From Gemmatimonadota bacterium (GTDB lineage Bacteria; Gemmatimonadota; Gemmatimonadetes; Palauibacterales; Palauibacteraceae), in contig JABDQB010000470.1 in NCBI GenBank assembly GCA_013042495.1, positions 1 through 13,738 of the forward strand: 13,738 bases of DNA. Direction: 5' to 3'. The notes beneath the pieces were generated by a model that made no database searches, was not told the origin of the DNA, and saw only the letters and a program-made list of their open reading frames with translations. The first letter of the stretch is position 1. Each line of letters starts with the position of its first letter. This document shows, one piece after another, positions 7,377-13,738 of this stretch. The translations under genes were made by a program, and so were the position numbers.

Positions 7377-8122
7377 GATCCCTCGCCGATGCGGGCCACC
7401 AGCGCCGAAACGTTGTCCAGTCCGCCGGCAAGGTTCGCCTCCTTCACGAGCCGGGCCACGCAGCGCTCGGGATCTTCCTCCGCCTCGAGAATCTTGAGCA
7501 TGTGCTCGTCGGACAGCATGTCCGTGAGACCATCGGACGCCAGCAGAAAGATGTCCCCCGACTCGATCGTCCCATCATACAGGTCCGGTGTCGGATAGGC
7601 CTCGGTGCCCAGTGCGCGCGTGATGATGTTCGACTGCGGATGGTTCTTCGCCTGCTCGGGGGTGATCATGCCGCGGTCCACCTGCTCCTGCACCCAGGAG
7701 TGATCCCGCGTGATCTGGCTGAGCACGCCGTCCCGGACTCGATAGCCCCGGCTGTCTCCGATGTGGCCCATGATGTACTGGCCGTCCTGCCGCAGGAGCA
7801 GGACGGTCGCGGTCGTTCCCATGCCAAGCCGCGTGGCGTTCTCCGCCGCCTGGCGGAGAATTTCACGGCCGGCTTCGACGAAAGCGGTGCGGAACCTGTC
7901 CTCGACCTGCTCGAGCTCCATGGTCATGCAGGCGCCACAAAGACGCTCCGCGATCCACTCCGAGGCGATCGCGCTCGCGACTTCTCCCGCTGCATGTCCG
8001 CCCATTCCGTCGGCCACGACAAAAACGCCGGATTCCGCGGAACAGTAGACTGAATCTTCATTGCTGCGCCGCACGCGCCCGACATCGGTCAGGGCGGCGC
8101 ATTTCCACCAGAAACGTCCCAT
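7373..8122 (-). CDS. PP2C-family protein serine/threonine phosphatase (Stp/PrpC-like)
   Basis: A 249-residue cytosolic metal-dependent phosphatase that removes phosphate from Ser/Thr residues. All PP2C motifs are present: LTDVGRVRRSNEDS (11-24), VVADGMGGHAAGE (35-47) with metal ligand Asp38, LGMGTTATVLLL (99-110), GHIGDSRGYRV (119-129), TRDHSWVQE (138-146), NIITRALG (165-172), LLASDGLTDMLSD (193-205) with Asp197, and LDNVSALV (235-242) with Asp236. Length fits the stand-alone bacterial Stp/PrpC type, with no sensor or membrane part. ATG 8122 is chosen because the family begins just before the first motif and a GAGAGG ribosome site precedes it. The open frame runs back to 8296 but that extension resembles no PP2C N-terminus. 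No Ser/Thr kinase gene is in the window, so its partner lies elsewhere. It is divergent from the sigma factor gene. Confidence 0.94.
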   Translation of the reverse strand: MGRFWWKCAALTDVGRVRRSNEDSVYCSAESGVFVVADGMGGHAAGEVASAIASEWIAERLCGACMTMELEQVEDRFRTAFVEAGREILRQAAENATRLGMGTTATVLLLRQDGQYIMGHIGDSRGYRVRDGVLSQITRDHSWVQEQVDRGMITPEQAKNHPQSNIITRALGTEAYPTPDLYDGTIESGDIFLLASDGLTDMLSDEHMLKILEAEEDPERCVARLVKEANLAGGLDNVSALVARIGEGS

Positions 8123-8356
8123 GGACCTCTCGACAAAGGGAACGCAAGCCGCCCAGCCTACGAACGCTGGCCGTTGCATCAACCTATCTACGGCTGCGCC
8201 GGCAGGGAAACAAGCGGAAGTCTGGGGACGCTGAGCCCATTCCTGCTCCGCGTCCCCGCATGGGCCTTGCAGCTGTCGCGGTTTGACGCTTTCCAAAGGC
8301 GCTCATAGCTTCATTTCCCTCAGTTATCGCTAGCTGCACCCGCTCCAGGGATGATC
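8123..8356. promoter_or_regulatory. Divergent promoter region of the PP2C phosphatase and sigma factor genes
   Basis: There are 234 bases between the two divergent starts. On the plus strand TTGACG (8283-8288), 17 bases, then TAGCTT (8306-8311) forms a plausible sigma-70 promoter for the sigma gene, leaving a leader of about 40 bases. On the minus strand TTGTTT (8213-8208), 17 bases, then TAGATA (8190-8185) is a weak candidate for the phosphatase gene. A reading frame runs back from the phosphatase through much of this stretch, but I see no gene-like sequence in it. Confidence 0.4.
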
Positions 8357-9226
8357 ATGTCGCGCAACGGAACATACCGCGGGAAGGTTGTGTCTCCCGA
8401 GGCAGCCAGCATGGTCGACCTGTACCTGGAGGACTTGAGTCGCTACCCCCTCCTCACTCCGGAGGAGGAAGATTCCACGGCGCGACTCGCTCGAGCTGGG
8501 GACCGGGAGGCGCTGGAACGACTCGTGCGAGCGAATCTCCGCTTCGTGGTCTCAGTCGCCAAGCGCTATCAGAACCGGGGCCTGCCGTTCGGCGACCTCG
8601 TCCAGGAAGGCAATGTCGGCCTGGTCACCGCAGCCAAGAAGTTCGACCCGGACCAGGGCGTGAAATTTATCAGCTACGCCGTGTGGTGGATCCGGCAGGC
8701 GATCCTCGCATCGCTGGCGCGCCAGAGTCGATCGGTCAGGCTTCCCCTGAACCGGGCTACCGAGTTGAGCCGAGTTCTGCGTGTCAGCGAAGAGCTGAAG
8801 CAGGCATTGGGTCGGGACCCGACACCGAAGGAGATCGCAGGCCCCGCCGAGCTCGAGGAGAAGACGGTCGAGATGCTTCTCGCCCTGAACGTGGCCGAAG
8901 TCAGGCTCGACGCACCGGTTGGCGAGGGAGAGGACAGCCAGCTGATCGACCGGTTCCTGGTCGACGAGTCTGACGTGGAAGGAGCCGTCGACGCCAATAT
9001 GCTGAAGGAGCACGTTGCGTTGGCTCTCCAATCGATCCGCCCCCGAGACGCCCGCGTGTTGCGATTGTACTACGGGCTGCAGGGTGAGTCCGAGCATACG
9101 CTCGAGCAGATCGGGCAGCTTCTCGGAGTGACGCGCGAGCGGGTGCGGCAGCTTCGCGATCGTGCACTGCAGGACATCAGGAAGAGCGACTTCGGCAAAG
9201 CGCTCGGGACCTTCGCCGCAGCCTGA
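8357..9226 (+). CDS. Sigma-70 family RNA polymerase sigma factor (group 1/2, RpoD-like)
   Basis: A 289-residue sigma factor that directs RNA polymerase to promoters. It has region 1.2 (MVDLYLEDLSRYPLLTPEEE, 19-38), region 2 with RANLRFVVSVAKRYQNRGLP (58-77), DLVQEGNVGLVTAAKKFD (80-97), the DNA-melting and minus-10 contact helix GVKFISYAVWWIRQAI (101-116) and SRSVRLPLN (124-132), region 3 (about 135-215), and region 4 (225-280) with the minus-35 helix-turn-helix TLEQIGQLLGVTRERVRQLR. Region 1.1 is absent, as in the short RpoD type of Bacteroidetes. ATG 8357 is preferred over ATG 8351 because AGGG (8347-8350) then sits 6 bases upstream. Whether it is the housekeeping sigma factor or an alternative one cannot be decided without the rest of the genome. 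Confidence 0.93.
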   Translation: MSRNGTYRGKVVSPEAASMVDLYLEDLSRYPLLTPEEEDSTARLARAGDREALERLVRANLRFVVSVAKRYQNRGLPFGDLVQEGNVGLVTAAKKFDPDQGVKFISYAVWWIRQAILASLARQSRSVRLPLNRATELSRVLRVSEELKQALGRDPTPKEIAGPAELEEKTVEMLLALNVAEVRLDAPVGEGEDSQLIDRFLVDESDVEGAVDANMLKEHVALALQSIRPRDARVLRLYYGLQGESEHTLEQIGQLLGVTRERVRQLRDRALQDIRKSDFGKALGTFAAA

Positions 9227-9238
9227 CGGGTGCCGGGC

Positions 9239-10342
9239 TCAGTTCACGGGGTTCCCGGCGACCTCGGCCGCTGCCGGCGCCTCGGCCGCTGCCGGCACCT
9301 CGGAGGTTCCCGCCGCTCCAGGCACCTCCAGCAACTGCAGCGCCGGACAACGGGCTCCTTCCGTCCACGCTATTCCGCGATCGGAATCATCGCTGTCCAA
9401 GCTGGCCACCAGCCTCCGAGTCGCGCCGTCGTGCAGGACAGCGAAATCCAGCCGACCTCCCGGGACCGGTGCGGCGCCGAGCCAGGTGAAGATCTCTCGC
9501 GATCCCGATTGGCCCGAGTAGGTCCGCATCTCCGTCCAGTCGGCCACGTATCCGCTCGAGCCAAAGCGGGCCAGGAAGAACAGAGACGTCGCCGAGCCTG
9601 CCGGTCCTGGGCCGTCCACTGAATCGTTGATCAGGTAGGTCGCGGCCATCGCCGGGCGCTCGTCTCCGGGCCACGGGAGCGCCTCGAGGACGGCGCGCTG
9701 CGCCAGGAACGGGCGATCCTCACCACCCTGCCGCAGCAGCAGCTCGGCGAGGATCGGCCCGAACGTCCGAATCCGGTTGTCGACCAGCGCGCTTCCCGGC
9801 GATTCTGGAGTGCCGAACAAGAAGTCGGGTCCGAGGGCGAAGGACACGGGCGGAAGCGACGTGCCGGGCAGCACGAGGGCGCTGGCCGGGACCACCGACG
9901 GACAGCCCGCATCCAGCACACGGGGGGGTCCGGCCAGGACCAGTGAGCCGATCCGGGCTCCCTCGGCCCCGAGCGTCAACTCGGTACCTTCCGTCGAGAA
10001 AGCGGCTTCGAATCGCTCGCGGAACCCTTCAGGCGTGGGTTCGGGGTATTCCAGCGCAGCCGGTACGCCGTCCACCATGCGGGCGACAGGCATGGCCAGG
10101 ACTTCACTCCCCGGGCCATCGAACCGAACGGCCCACAGCAACGGACCTTCGGGAAGCGGCACTTCGGCACGTTCCGCGGACGGTTCGGCCGATGGAGACT
10201 CCACGGGTGGCGGTGACGGGTCCTCCAAATAGACGGAAGCGCCGCCCCACTCGACCTCGCACCCGCCGACCGTCGCCAGCAGGGACAGAACGAGGGTGGC
10301 GCGCACGAATCGACGCCCGATCAGTAGACCCTGAACCCGCAT
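9239..10342 (-). CDS. Predicted lipoprotein of unknown function
   Basis: A 367-residue protein read from ATG 10342; ATG 10357 and 10351 are in frame and equally possible, and none has a clear ribosome site. The N-terminus is a lipoprotein signal: arginines at 10, 11 and 14, hydrophobic core 15-25, and lipobox VGGC with Cys28 as the lipidated residue. A Pro/Ser/Glu-rich linker (EDPSPPPVESPSAEPSAER) follows at about 41-59, then a mixed alpha/beta region of about 280 residues that I do not recognise. The C-terminus is low-complexity (Ala/Pro/Glu repeats), coded by the tandem repeat at 9262-9297. I infer that it is anchored in the outer membrane facing the periplasm, as is usual for such lipoproteins. 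It converges on the sigma gene with 12 bases between stops, and its 5' end overlaps the promoter region of the deacetylase operon. Confidence 0.8.
   Translation of the reverse strand: MRVQGLLIGRRFVRATLVLSLLATVGGCEVEWGGASVYLEDPSPPPVESPSAEPSAERAEVPLPEGPLLWAVRFDGPGSEVLAMPVARMVDGVPAALEYPEPTPEGFRERFEAAFSTEGTELTLGAEGARIGSLVLAGPPRVLDAGCPSVVPASALVLPGTSLPPVSFALGPDFLFGTPESPGSALVDNRIRTFGPILAELLLRQGGEDRPFLAQRAVLEALPWPGDERPAMAATYLINDSVDGPGPAGSATSLFFLARFGSSGYVADWTEMRTYSGQSGSREIFTWLGAAPVPGGRLDFAVLHDGATRRLVASLDSDDSDRGIAWTEGARCPALQLLEVPGAAGTSEVPAAAEAPAAAEVAGNPVN
9262..9297. repeat. 18-bp tandem repeat, two copies, inside the lipoprotein gene
   Basis: CCTCGGCCGCTGCCGGCR occurs twice head to tail (9262-9279, 9280-9297), differing only at the last base. 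A more degenerate part follows to about 9330. Being a multiple of three, it keeps frame and codes the Ala-rich tail AAAEAP-AAAEVA on the minus strand. Copy number could vary between strains without breaking the gene. Confidence 0.75.
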
Positions 10343-10352
10343 GGTGTACATT
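10325..10352 (+). promoter_or_regulatory. Candidate promoter of the deacetylase operon
   Basis: TAGACC (10325-10330), a 16-base spacer and TACATT (10347-10352) each match the sigma-70 consensus at four of six positions. Transcription would begin near 10359, leaving about 42 bases to ATG 10401. The element lies within the first codons of the opposite-strand lipoprotein gene, so the two genes share or compete for this DNA. Confidence 0.3.
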
Positions 10353-10400
10353 GTCATGGCTGGAAGCTACGAGCCCGTCCCCAAGCCGATCAACCGGACC

Positions 10401-11375
10401 ATGGATCGAGTCGCCCTTTTTGCCCACGAGGCCTGCAGCGCCCACGACACCGGATGGCAGCACCCCGAACACCAGGGTCGCCTTCGGGCCGTGATGTCGG
10501 CCCTGGGCAAAGCGCTTCCGGAACTCAACGACCGTGTGACTCCGCTGCACGCGAACCCGGCCTCGCTATCGGAGATCATGCGGGTCCACACCGACGACCA
10601 CGTGGCTACCGTGCGCGATGCCTGCGAGCGAGCCGCAGAGAAAAGGGAGATTCTCCGGCTCGACCCGGACACCGTGGTATCGGGACGATCCTGGGATGCG
10701 GCGCTGGGTGCGTGTGGCGCCGCGGTGGAGGCGATGCGCTGGGTCGGTCGTGGTAACGGTCCGTCGGCCTTCTGTCCGATTCGGCCTCCCGGACACCACG
10801 CCACGAGCGATCGCGCGATGGGTTTCTGCCTGTTCAACAACGTGGCGGTCGCGGCGCGGTCGGCGCTCGTTGAGGGAATCGCCGACCGGGTGCTGATCGT
10901 GGACTGGGACGTGCATCACGGAAATGGAACTCAGGACATCTTCTACGAGGACCCGGACGTCTTCTACCTGTCCTTGCACCAGCACCCTCAGTACCCGGGA
11001 ACCGGCCTGGCGCACGAGACTGGGCGGGGCGCCGGCGAGGGTACCACCCTGAACCTGCCGATGGCCGCGGGGCTATCTCCCGACCGGTACGTCGACGCCT
11101 TGTTGGAAGCGCTGGACCGGGCTGCCGGGTTTGCCCCGGAGATGGTGTTCATCTCCGCCGGGTTCGACGCGGGCCGGGACGACCCGATTGGCGGCTTCAC
11201 TCTGGAGCCTGAGCACTTCGCCCTGCTTACTTCGGAGGTCATCGAGCGCACCCGCTCGTCGGCCAGTGGAAGGATGGTCTCGGTCCTGGAGGGAGGCTAC
11301 GACCCGGCCGAGCTGGGTCGCTGTGTAACGGCGCACCTGACGGCACTGACCGAGGCCGCCAGGGGGGACTCATGA
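10401..11375 (+). CDS. Histone-deacetylase-family (class II/AcuC-like) deacetylase
   Basis: A 324-residue zinc hydrolase that removes acetyl or related acyl groups from lysine side chains or small amines; the substrate here is unknown. Motifs in order: RPPGHHA (128-134) with the active-site His pair 132/133, GFCLFNNVAVAAR (141-153), LIVDWDVHHGNGTQ (165-178) with zinc ligands Asp170 and His172, SLHQHPQYPGTG (191-202), SAGFDAGRDDPIGG (252-265) with the third zinc ligand Asp256, and LEGGYD with the catalytic Tyr300. All catalytic positions are intact. ATG 10401 is chosen because family homology starts there and a candidate promoter lies just upstream; ATGs at 10341 and 10356 are in frame. It is the first gene of a four-gene operon, and its stop overlaps the next start by 4 bases. 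No acetyl-CoA synthetase or acetyltransferase gene adjoins it, which argues against a classic acuABC context. Confidence 0.93.
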   Translation: MDRVALFAHEACSAHDTGWQHPEHQGRLRAVMSALGKALPELNDRVTPLHANPASLSEIMRVHTDDHVATVRDACERAAEKREILRLDPDTVVSGRSWDAALGACGAAVEAMRWVGRGNGPSAFCPIRPPGHHATSDRAMGFCLFNNVAVAARSALVEGIADRVLIVDWDVHHGNGTQDIFYEDPDVFYLSLHQHPQYPGTGLAHETGRGAGEGTTLNLPMAAGLSPDRYVDALLEALDRAAGFAPEMVFISAGFDAGRDDPIGGFTLEPEHFALLTSEVIERTRSSASGRMVSVLEGGYDPAELGRCVTAHLTALTEAARGDS

Positions 11376-12034
11376 CCGGGGAGAACGCCGGTCCCGGCCT
11401 CCTGATTCATGCCGTGGTGCGCAACCGGGTGAGCGAGAAAGCCCTCGATGCCTTGCGGGGAACCGGGGACGGGCTTGAATACCGCCTGGTAGACATCGGC
11501 GGATTGGCTGCCGTGGTCACGGACGCTCTCGATGCACCGGACCCTCCCGACATGCTGCGCCGGCACGGCCGGATCGTAGCTCGGCTACTGCGCCGGAGCA
11601 GCGTCGTGCCGGTGCCCGTGGGCTTCGGCGCTCGAGACGAGGGGGCCGTCCGTGCCTTCCTGGAAGGGCAGCGAGTACTTCTCTTCGAAGCTCTCGACTA
11701 CCTCGACGATGGATATGAGCTGCGGCTTCATCTCTCCGCACGGTCGGGTGGACACGGCCAGGATCAGCTGCGCGCGGTGGCGCATCACGTGTACGAGCAA
11801 CTGCAGGGGCAGGCGCGGGCGGCGCGAATCCTGTCCGAGGGAGGAACGGAACGCCTGATGAGCGCGGCCTTCCTGATTCCACGCAGCGAGTGGATTCGCT
11901 TCGTCGAGCAGGTCGCGGATTGGGAAGGGCGGTACCCCACTGTCCGAATGGATGTGACCGGACCGTGGGCTGCCTGGGATTTCGTTCACATCATGCCGGC
12001 CGGGCCTCCGGCCGCCACCCGAGGGGAATCATGA
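11372..12034 (+). CDS. Stand-alone GvpL/GvpF-family protein
   Basis: A 220-residue soluble protein with an AGGGGGG-type ribosome site (11361-11367) and a 4-base ATGA overlap with the deacetylase gene. It shows the GvpL/GvpF pattern: an N-terminal LIHAVV strand (11-16), IGGLAAVVTDAL (42-53), a helix with MLRRHGRIVARLL (61-73) followed by VVPVPVGFG (78-86), the place where gas-vesicle proteins have a VLPMRFGT-type motif, a middle strand LDDGYELRLHLS (111-122), and the diagnostic C-terminal MSAAFLIPRSEW (163-174) and VTGPWAAWDFVHI (195-207), matching the family's TGPWPPYxFV. Length is typical (about 210-260). GvpF and GvpL are minor or assembly proteins of gas vesicles, yet no gvpA, gvpN, gvpK or other vesicle gene is visible here. 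Its role in this operon is unknown. The family call rests on motif reading and is good but not certain. Confidence 0.78.
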   Translation: MTGENAGPGLLIHAVVRNRVSEKALDALRGTGDGLEYRLVDIGGLAAVVTDALDAPDPPDMLRRHGRIVARLLRRSSVVPVPVGFGARDEGAVRAFLEGQRVLLFEALDYLDDGYELRLHLSARSGGHGQDQLRAVAHHVYEQLQGQARAARILSEGGTERLMSAAFLIPRSEWIRFVEQVADWEGRYPTVRMDVTGPWAAWDFVHIMPAGPPAATRGES

Positions 12035-13053
12035 AGCTCACCTGGGAGACGTTCACGATTCGGGCGAAGCACCCGTTCAAGATCAGCCGATCGGTGAAAC
12101 AGAACGTCGAGCGAGTCTGGGTGCGCGTGACGGCCGATGGACTGGAGGGCTGGGGCGAAGCTGCCCCATCGCGCTACTACGGCGAGACGGCGGCTACGGT
12201 CGTCTCGGCACTGGAGCAGATGCAGCCGGTGATCGAGGGGGCGGGCGATCCCGACAGGCTGGAGACCCTGGAGCGGGACCTCGAGGCTGCGATCCGTCAC
12301 AACGGGTCGGCACGCGCCGCCGTGAGCGCGGCCCTGCACGATCTGGTCGGGAAGAACGCCGGCCTGCCCCTGTGGAAACTGTGGGGCCTGGATCCCGCGG
12401 AGGCGCCCCTGAGCTCGTTCACCATCGGGCTGGACGAGCCGGACGTGGTTCGTCAGAAGGTGGTAGAAGCTGCCGAGTACCCGATCCTCAAGGTGAAGCT
12501 GGGTACCGACCGGGACGAAGAGATCCTGTCGACGATCTGTGATGCCGCATCCCCTGACACAGTCATCCGGGTGGATGCCAACGCAGCATGGACCGCCCGG
12601 GAGGCCATCGATCGGATCGCCATGCTGGCGGACTACGGGGTGGAATTCGTCGAACAACCGCTTCAACCGGTGGATCGCGAAGGGTATCGGTTTCTGCACG
12701 GTCGTTCGGCCCTGCCGATCATCGCAGACGAAAGTTGCATCGACACCGCCAGCATACAGGGCCTTGTCGGGCTCGTGGATGGCATCAACATCAAGCTGTC
12801 CAAGTGCGGCGGGCCGAGAGAGGCGTTGCGCATGATCCACGCGGCCCGTGCGTGCGGACTTAGCGTCATGATGGGCTGCATGCTCGAGTCGTCGCTCGGG
12901 ATCTCTCCCGCCGCGCACCTGGCGTCGCTGCTTGACTACGCGGACCTGGACGGTGCGGCTCTGCTGGCCGAAGACCCCTTCGCGGGGCCAGGCCTCGTGG
13001 GAGCGGCGATCGAGGTTGGCGATGCCCCCGGCCTGGGTGTGAAGAAGGCGTGA
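12031..13053 (+). CDS. Dipeptide epimerase (L-Ala-D/L-Glu epimerase type, enolase superfamily)
   Basis: A 340-residue enzyme expected to invert one alpha-carbon of a dipeptide, classically L-Ala-D-Glu to L-Ala-L-Glu during reuse of cell-wall peptides. Residues 1-120 are the enolase N-terminal cap, with WGEAAPSRYYGET (41-53). The barrel carries the KxK base motif ILKVKLG (Lys154, Lys156), metal ligands Asp182 (RVDANAAW), Glu208 (FVEQP) and Asp233 (ADES), and the second base Lys255 in INIKLSKCGG. GCMLESSLGISPAAHLA (282-298) and DYADLDG (302-308) match the part that in dipeptide epimerases holds the dipeptide amino group through acidic residues. All catalytic residues are present. The start ATG 12031 has GAGGGG (12021-12026) upstream and overlaps the GvpL/F stop by 4 bases. 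Exact dipeptide preference varies widely in the family, so the substrate is inference. Confidence 0.92.
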   Translation: MKLTWETFTIRAKHPFKISRSVKQNVERVWVRVTADGLEGWGEAAPSRYYGETAATVVSALEQMQPVIEGAGDPDRLETLERDLEAAIRHNGSARAAVSAALHDLVGKNAGLPLWKLWGLDPAEAPLSSFTIGLDEPDVVRQKVVEAAEYPILKVKLGTDRDEEILSTICDAASPDTVIRVDANAAWTAREAIDRIAMLADYGVEFVEQPLQPVDREGYRFLHGRSALPIIADESCIDTASIQGLVGLVDGINIKLSKCGGPREALRMIHAARACGLSVMMGCMLESSLGISPAAHLASLLDYADLDGAALLAEDPFAGPGLVGAAIEVGDAPGLGVKKA

Positions 13054-13738
13054 TGACCCGCCGGGCGCCCCGCGCTGCGTGGGTCCTGTGCCTGCTGCTC
13101 TCCGGTACGTTGTGCGCTCTGTGGGCGGTCCGTCCGGCGGCAGCGCAGACGGTGCGGGGAACGCTGGTGGAGGAAGGAACCGACCGACCGATTCCGGGCG
13201 CTTTCGTGATCCTCGAGAACTCTGCGGGCCGGGCTCTTTCGTCGAGCCTGACGGGCAGCGCAGGCACGTGGCTGCTCCGAGCGCCGGCGCCCGGAACCTA
13301 CCGCCTGCGCGCGGACCGAATCGGATACGCGAGTTTCCGCTCGGATTCTCTGGTGCTTGGTGAAGAGGAATCGGCCACGTATCGGCTCGCGGTCGCCGTG
13401 GCGCCGATCGGCCTCACGGAACTCGCGGTCGAGGGGGCGAACAGTCAGTGCGAGGTGCTGGGCGAAGAGGGGCTCGCGGTATACAAGGTGTGGGAGGAAG
13501 CGCGGAAGGCCCTGGCCGCGATCGTATGGACCGGACAACAGCCGTACTACCGCTTTGACGCCGTGCACTACCAGCGCATCCTCGACGCGGACGGTGAACC
13601 GGTCAGCGGGGCCGAGTACGAGGAAGTGCGTTATTTCGGAAGGCACCCATTTCGTTCGATCCCGACCCGGGATCTCATTCTGGGCGGCTTCGTGCAGCAA
13701 GTATCTGGCGCCATTCAGTACTACGGCCCGGATGCCGA
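13053..13738 (+). CDS. Exported protein with carboxypeptidase-regulatory-like domain (3' end outside window)
   Basis: The reading frame opens at ATG 13053, sharing one base with the epimerase stop (TGATG), and stays open to the window edge: 228 codons, incomplete. Residues 1-32 are a signal peptide (MTRRAPR, then a hydrophobic core, with an AAA-Q cleavage site near 31). Residues about 33-115 form a carboxypeptidase-regulatory-like (transthyretin-type) beta sandwich: VRGTLVEEGTDRPIPGAFV, GSAGTWLLRAPAPGTYRLRA, RIGYASFRSDSLVL, the standard order of that domain. Residues 116-228 (IGLTELAVEG, then KVWEEARKALAA and YYRFDAVHYQR) resemble the stretch after this domain in many Gemmatimonadota and Bacteroidetes outer-membrane proteins. 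Whether a barrel or a TonB-receptor part follows cannot be seen. I infer a cell-envelope location. The overlap suggests translational coupling to the epimerase. Confidence 0.85.
   Translation, partial: MTRRAPRAAWVLCLLLSGTLCALWAVRPAAAQTVRGTLVEEGTDRPIPGAFVILENSAGRALSSSLTGSAGTWLLRAPAPGTYRLRADRIGYASFRSDSLVLGEEESATYRLAVAVAPIGLTELAVEGANSQCEVLGEEGLAVYKVWEEARKALAAIVWTGQQPYYRFDAVHYQRILDADGEPVSGAEYEEVRYFGRHPFRSIPTRDLILGGFVQQVSGAIQYYGPDA

Noticed and set aside
8123..8296. Extended N-terminus of the PP2C phosphatase
   Set aside because: The extra 58 residues show no domain, and the ribosome site and family start both favour ATG 8122.
12866..13700. Reverse frames opposite the epimerase end and the partial CarboxypepD-reg gene
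   Set aside because: The forward frame has a signal peptide, a recognisable domain and stop-start coupling. The reverse frames are Arg/Pro/His-rich shadows.
1..13738. tRNA, rRNA, CRISPR, insertion sequence or prophage signs
   Set aside because: Reading through the window showed no cloverleaf with a TTC-type arm, no regularly spaced repeats, no transposase or integrase, and no abrupt change of coding style.

Overview
The window is GC-rich chromosomal DNA with a dense layout and no mobile element, RNA gene or CRISPR array that I can see. The gene content suggests Gemmatimonadota or a related member of the FCB superphylum. The signs are a compact RpoD-type sigma factor without region 1.1, outer-membrane proteins of the Omp85-like and carboxypeptidase-regulatory types, a MaeB malic enzyme, and a PspB-like small membrane protein. 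This assignment is inference from protein style, not from a phylogenetic marker.

Layout. Bases 52-794 hold two short forward genes: a membrane-anchored coiled-coil protein and a DUF1801 protein. Bases 818-3466 hold two reverse genes: a RemA/DUF370-like regulator followed by a predicted outer-membrane beta-barrel protein. A 156-base AT-richer divergent control region separates them from a forward NADP-type malic enzyme fused to a phosphotransacetylase-like domain (maeB, 3623-5953). An HD-domain phosphohydrolase (6016-7350) follows and converges on a reverse PP2C Ser/Thr phosphatase (7373-8122). The phosphatase is divergent from a forward group 1/2 sigma-70 factor (8357-9226). A reverse lipoprotein of unknown function (9239-10342) converges on the sigma gene.

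From 10401 to the right edge there is a tightly coupled forward operon: a class II-type (HDAC-like) deacetylase, a stand-alone GvpL/GvpF-family protein, an L-Ala-D/L-Glu-type dipeptide epimerase, and a secreted protein with a carboxypeptidase-regulatory-like domain that runs off the window. The three junctions overlap by 4, 4 and 1 bases.

The malic enzyme supplies pyruvate and NADPH and is probably under acetyl-CoA control. The phosphatase and sigma factor share one control region and suggest a regulatory node. The most unusual part is the right-hand operon. A gas-vesicle-family protein appears with no gas-vesicle shell gene nearby and is translationally coupled to a deacetylase and a dipeptide epimerase. 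No literature operon of this composition comes to mind, but I could not search.
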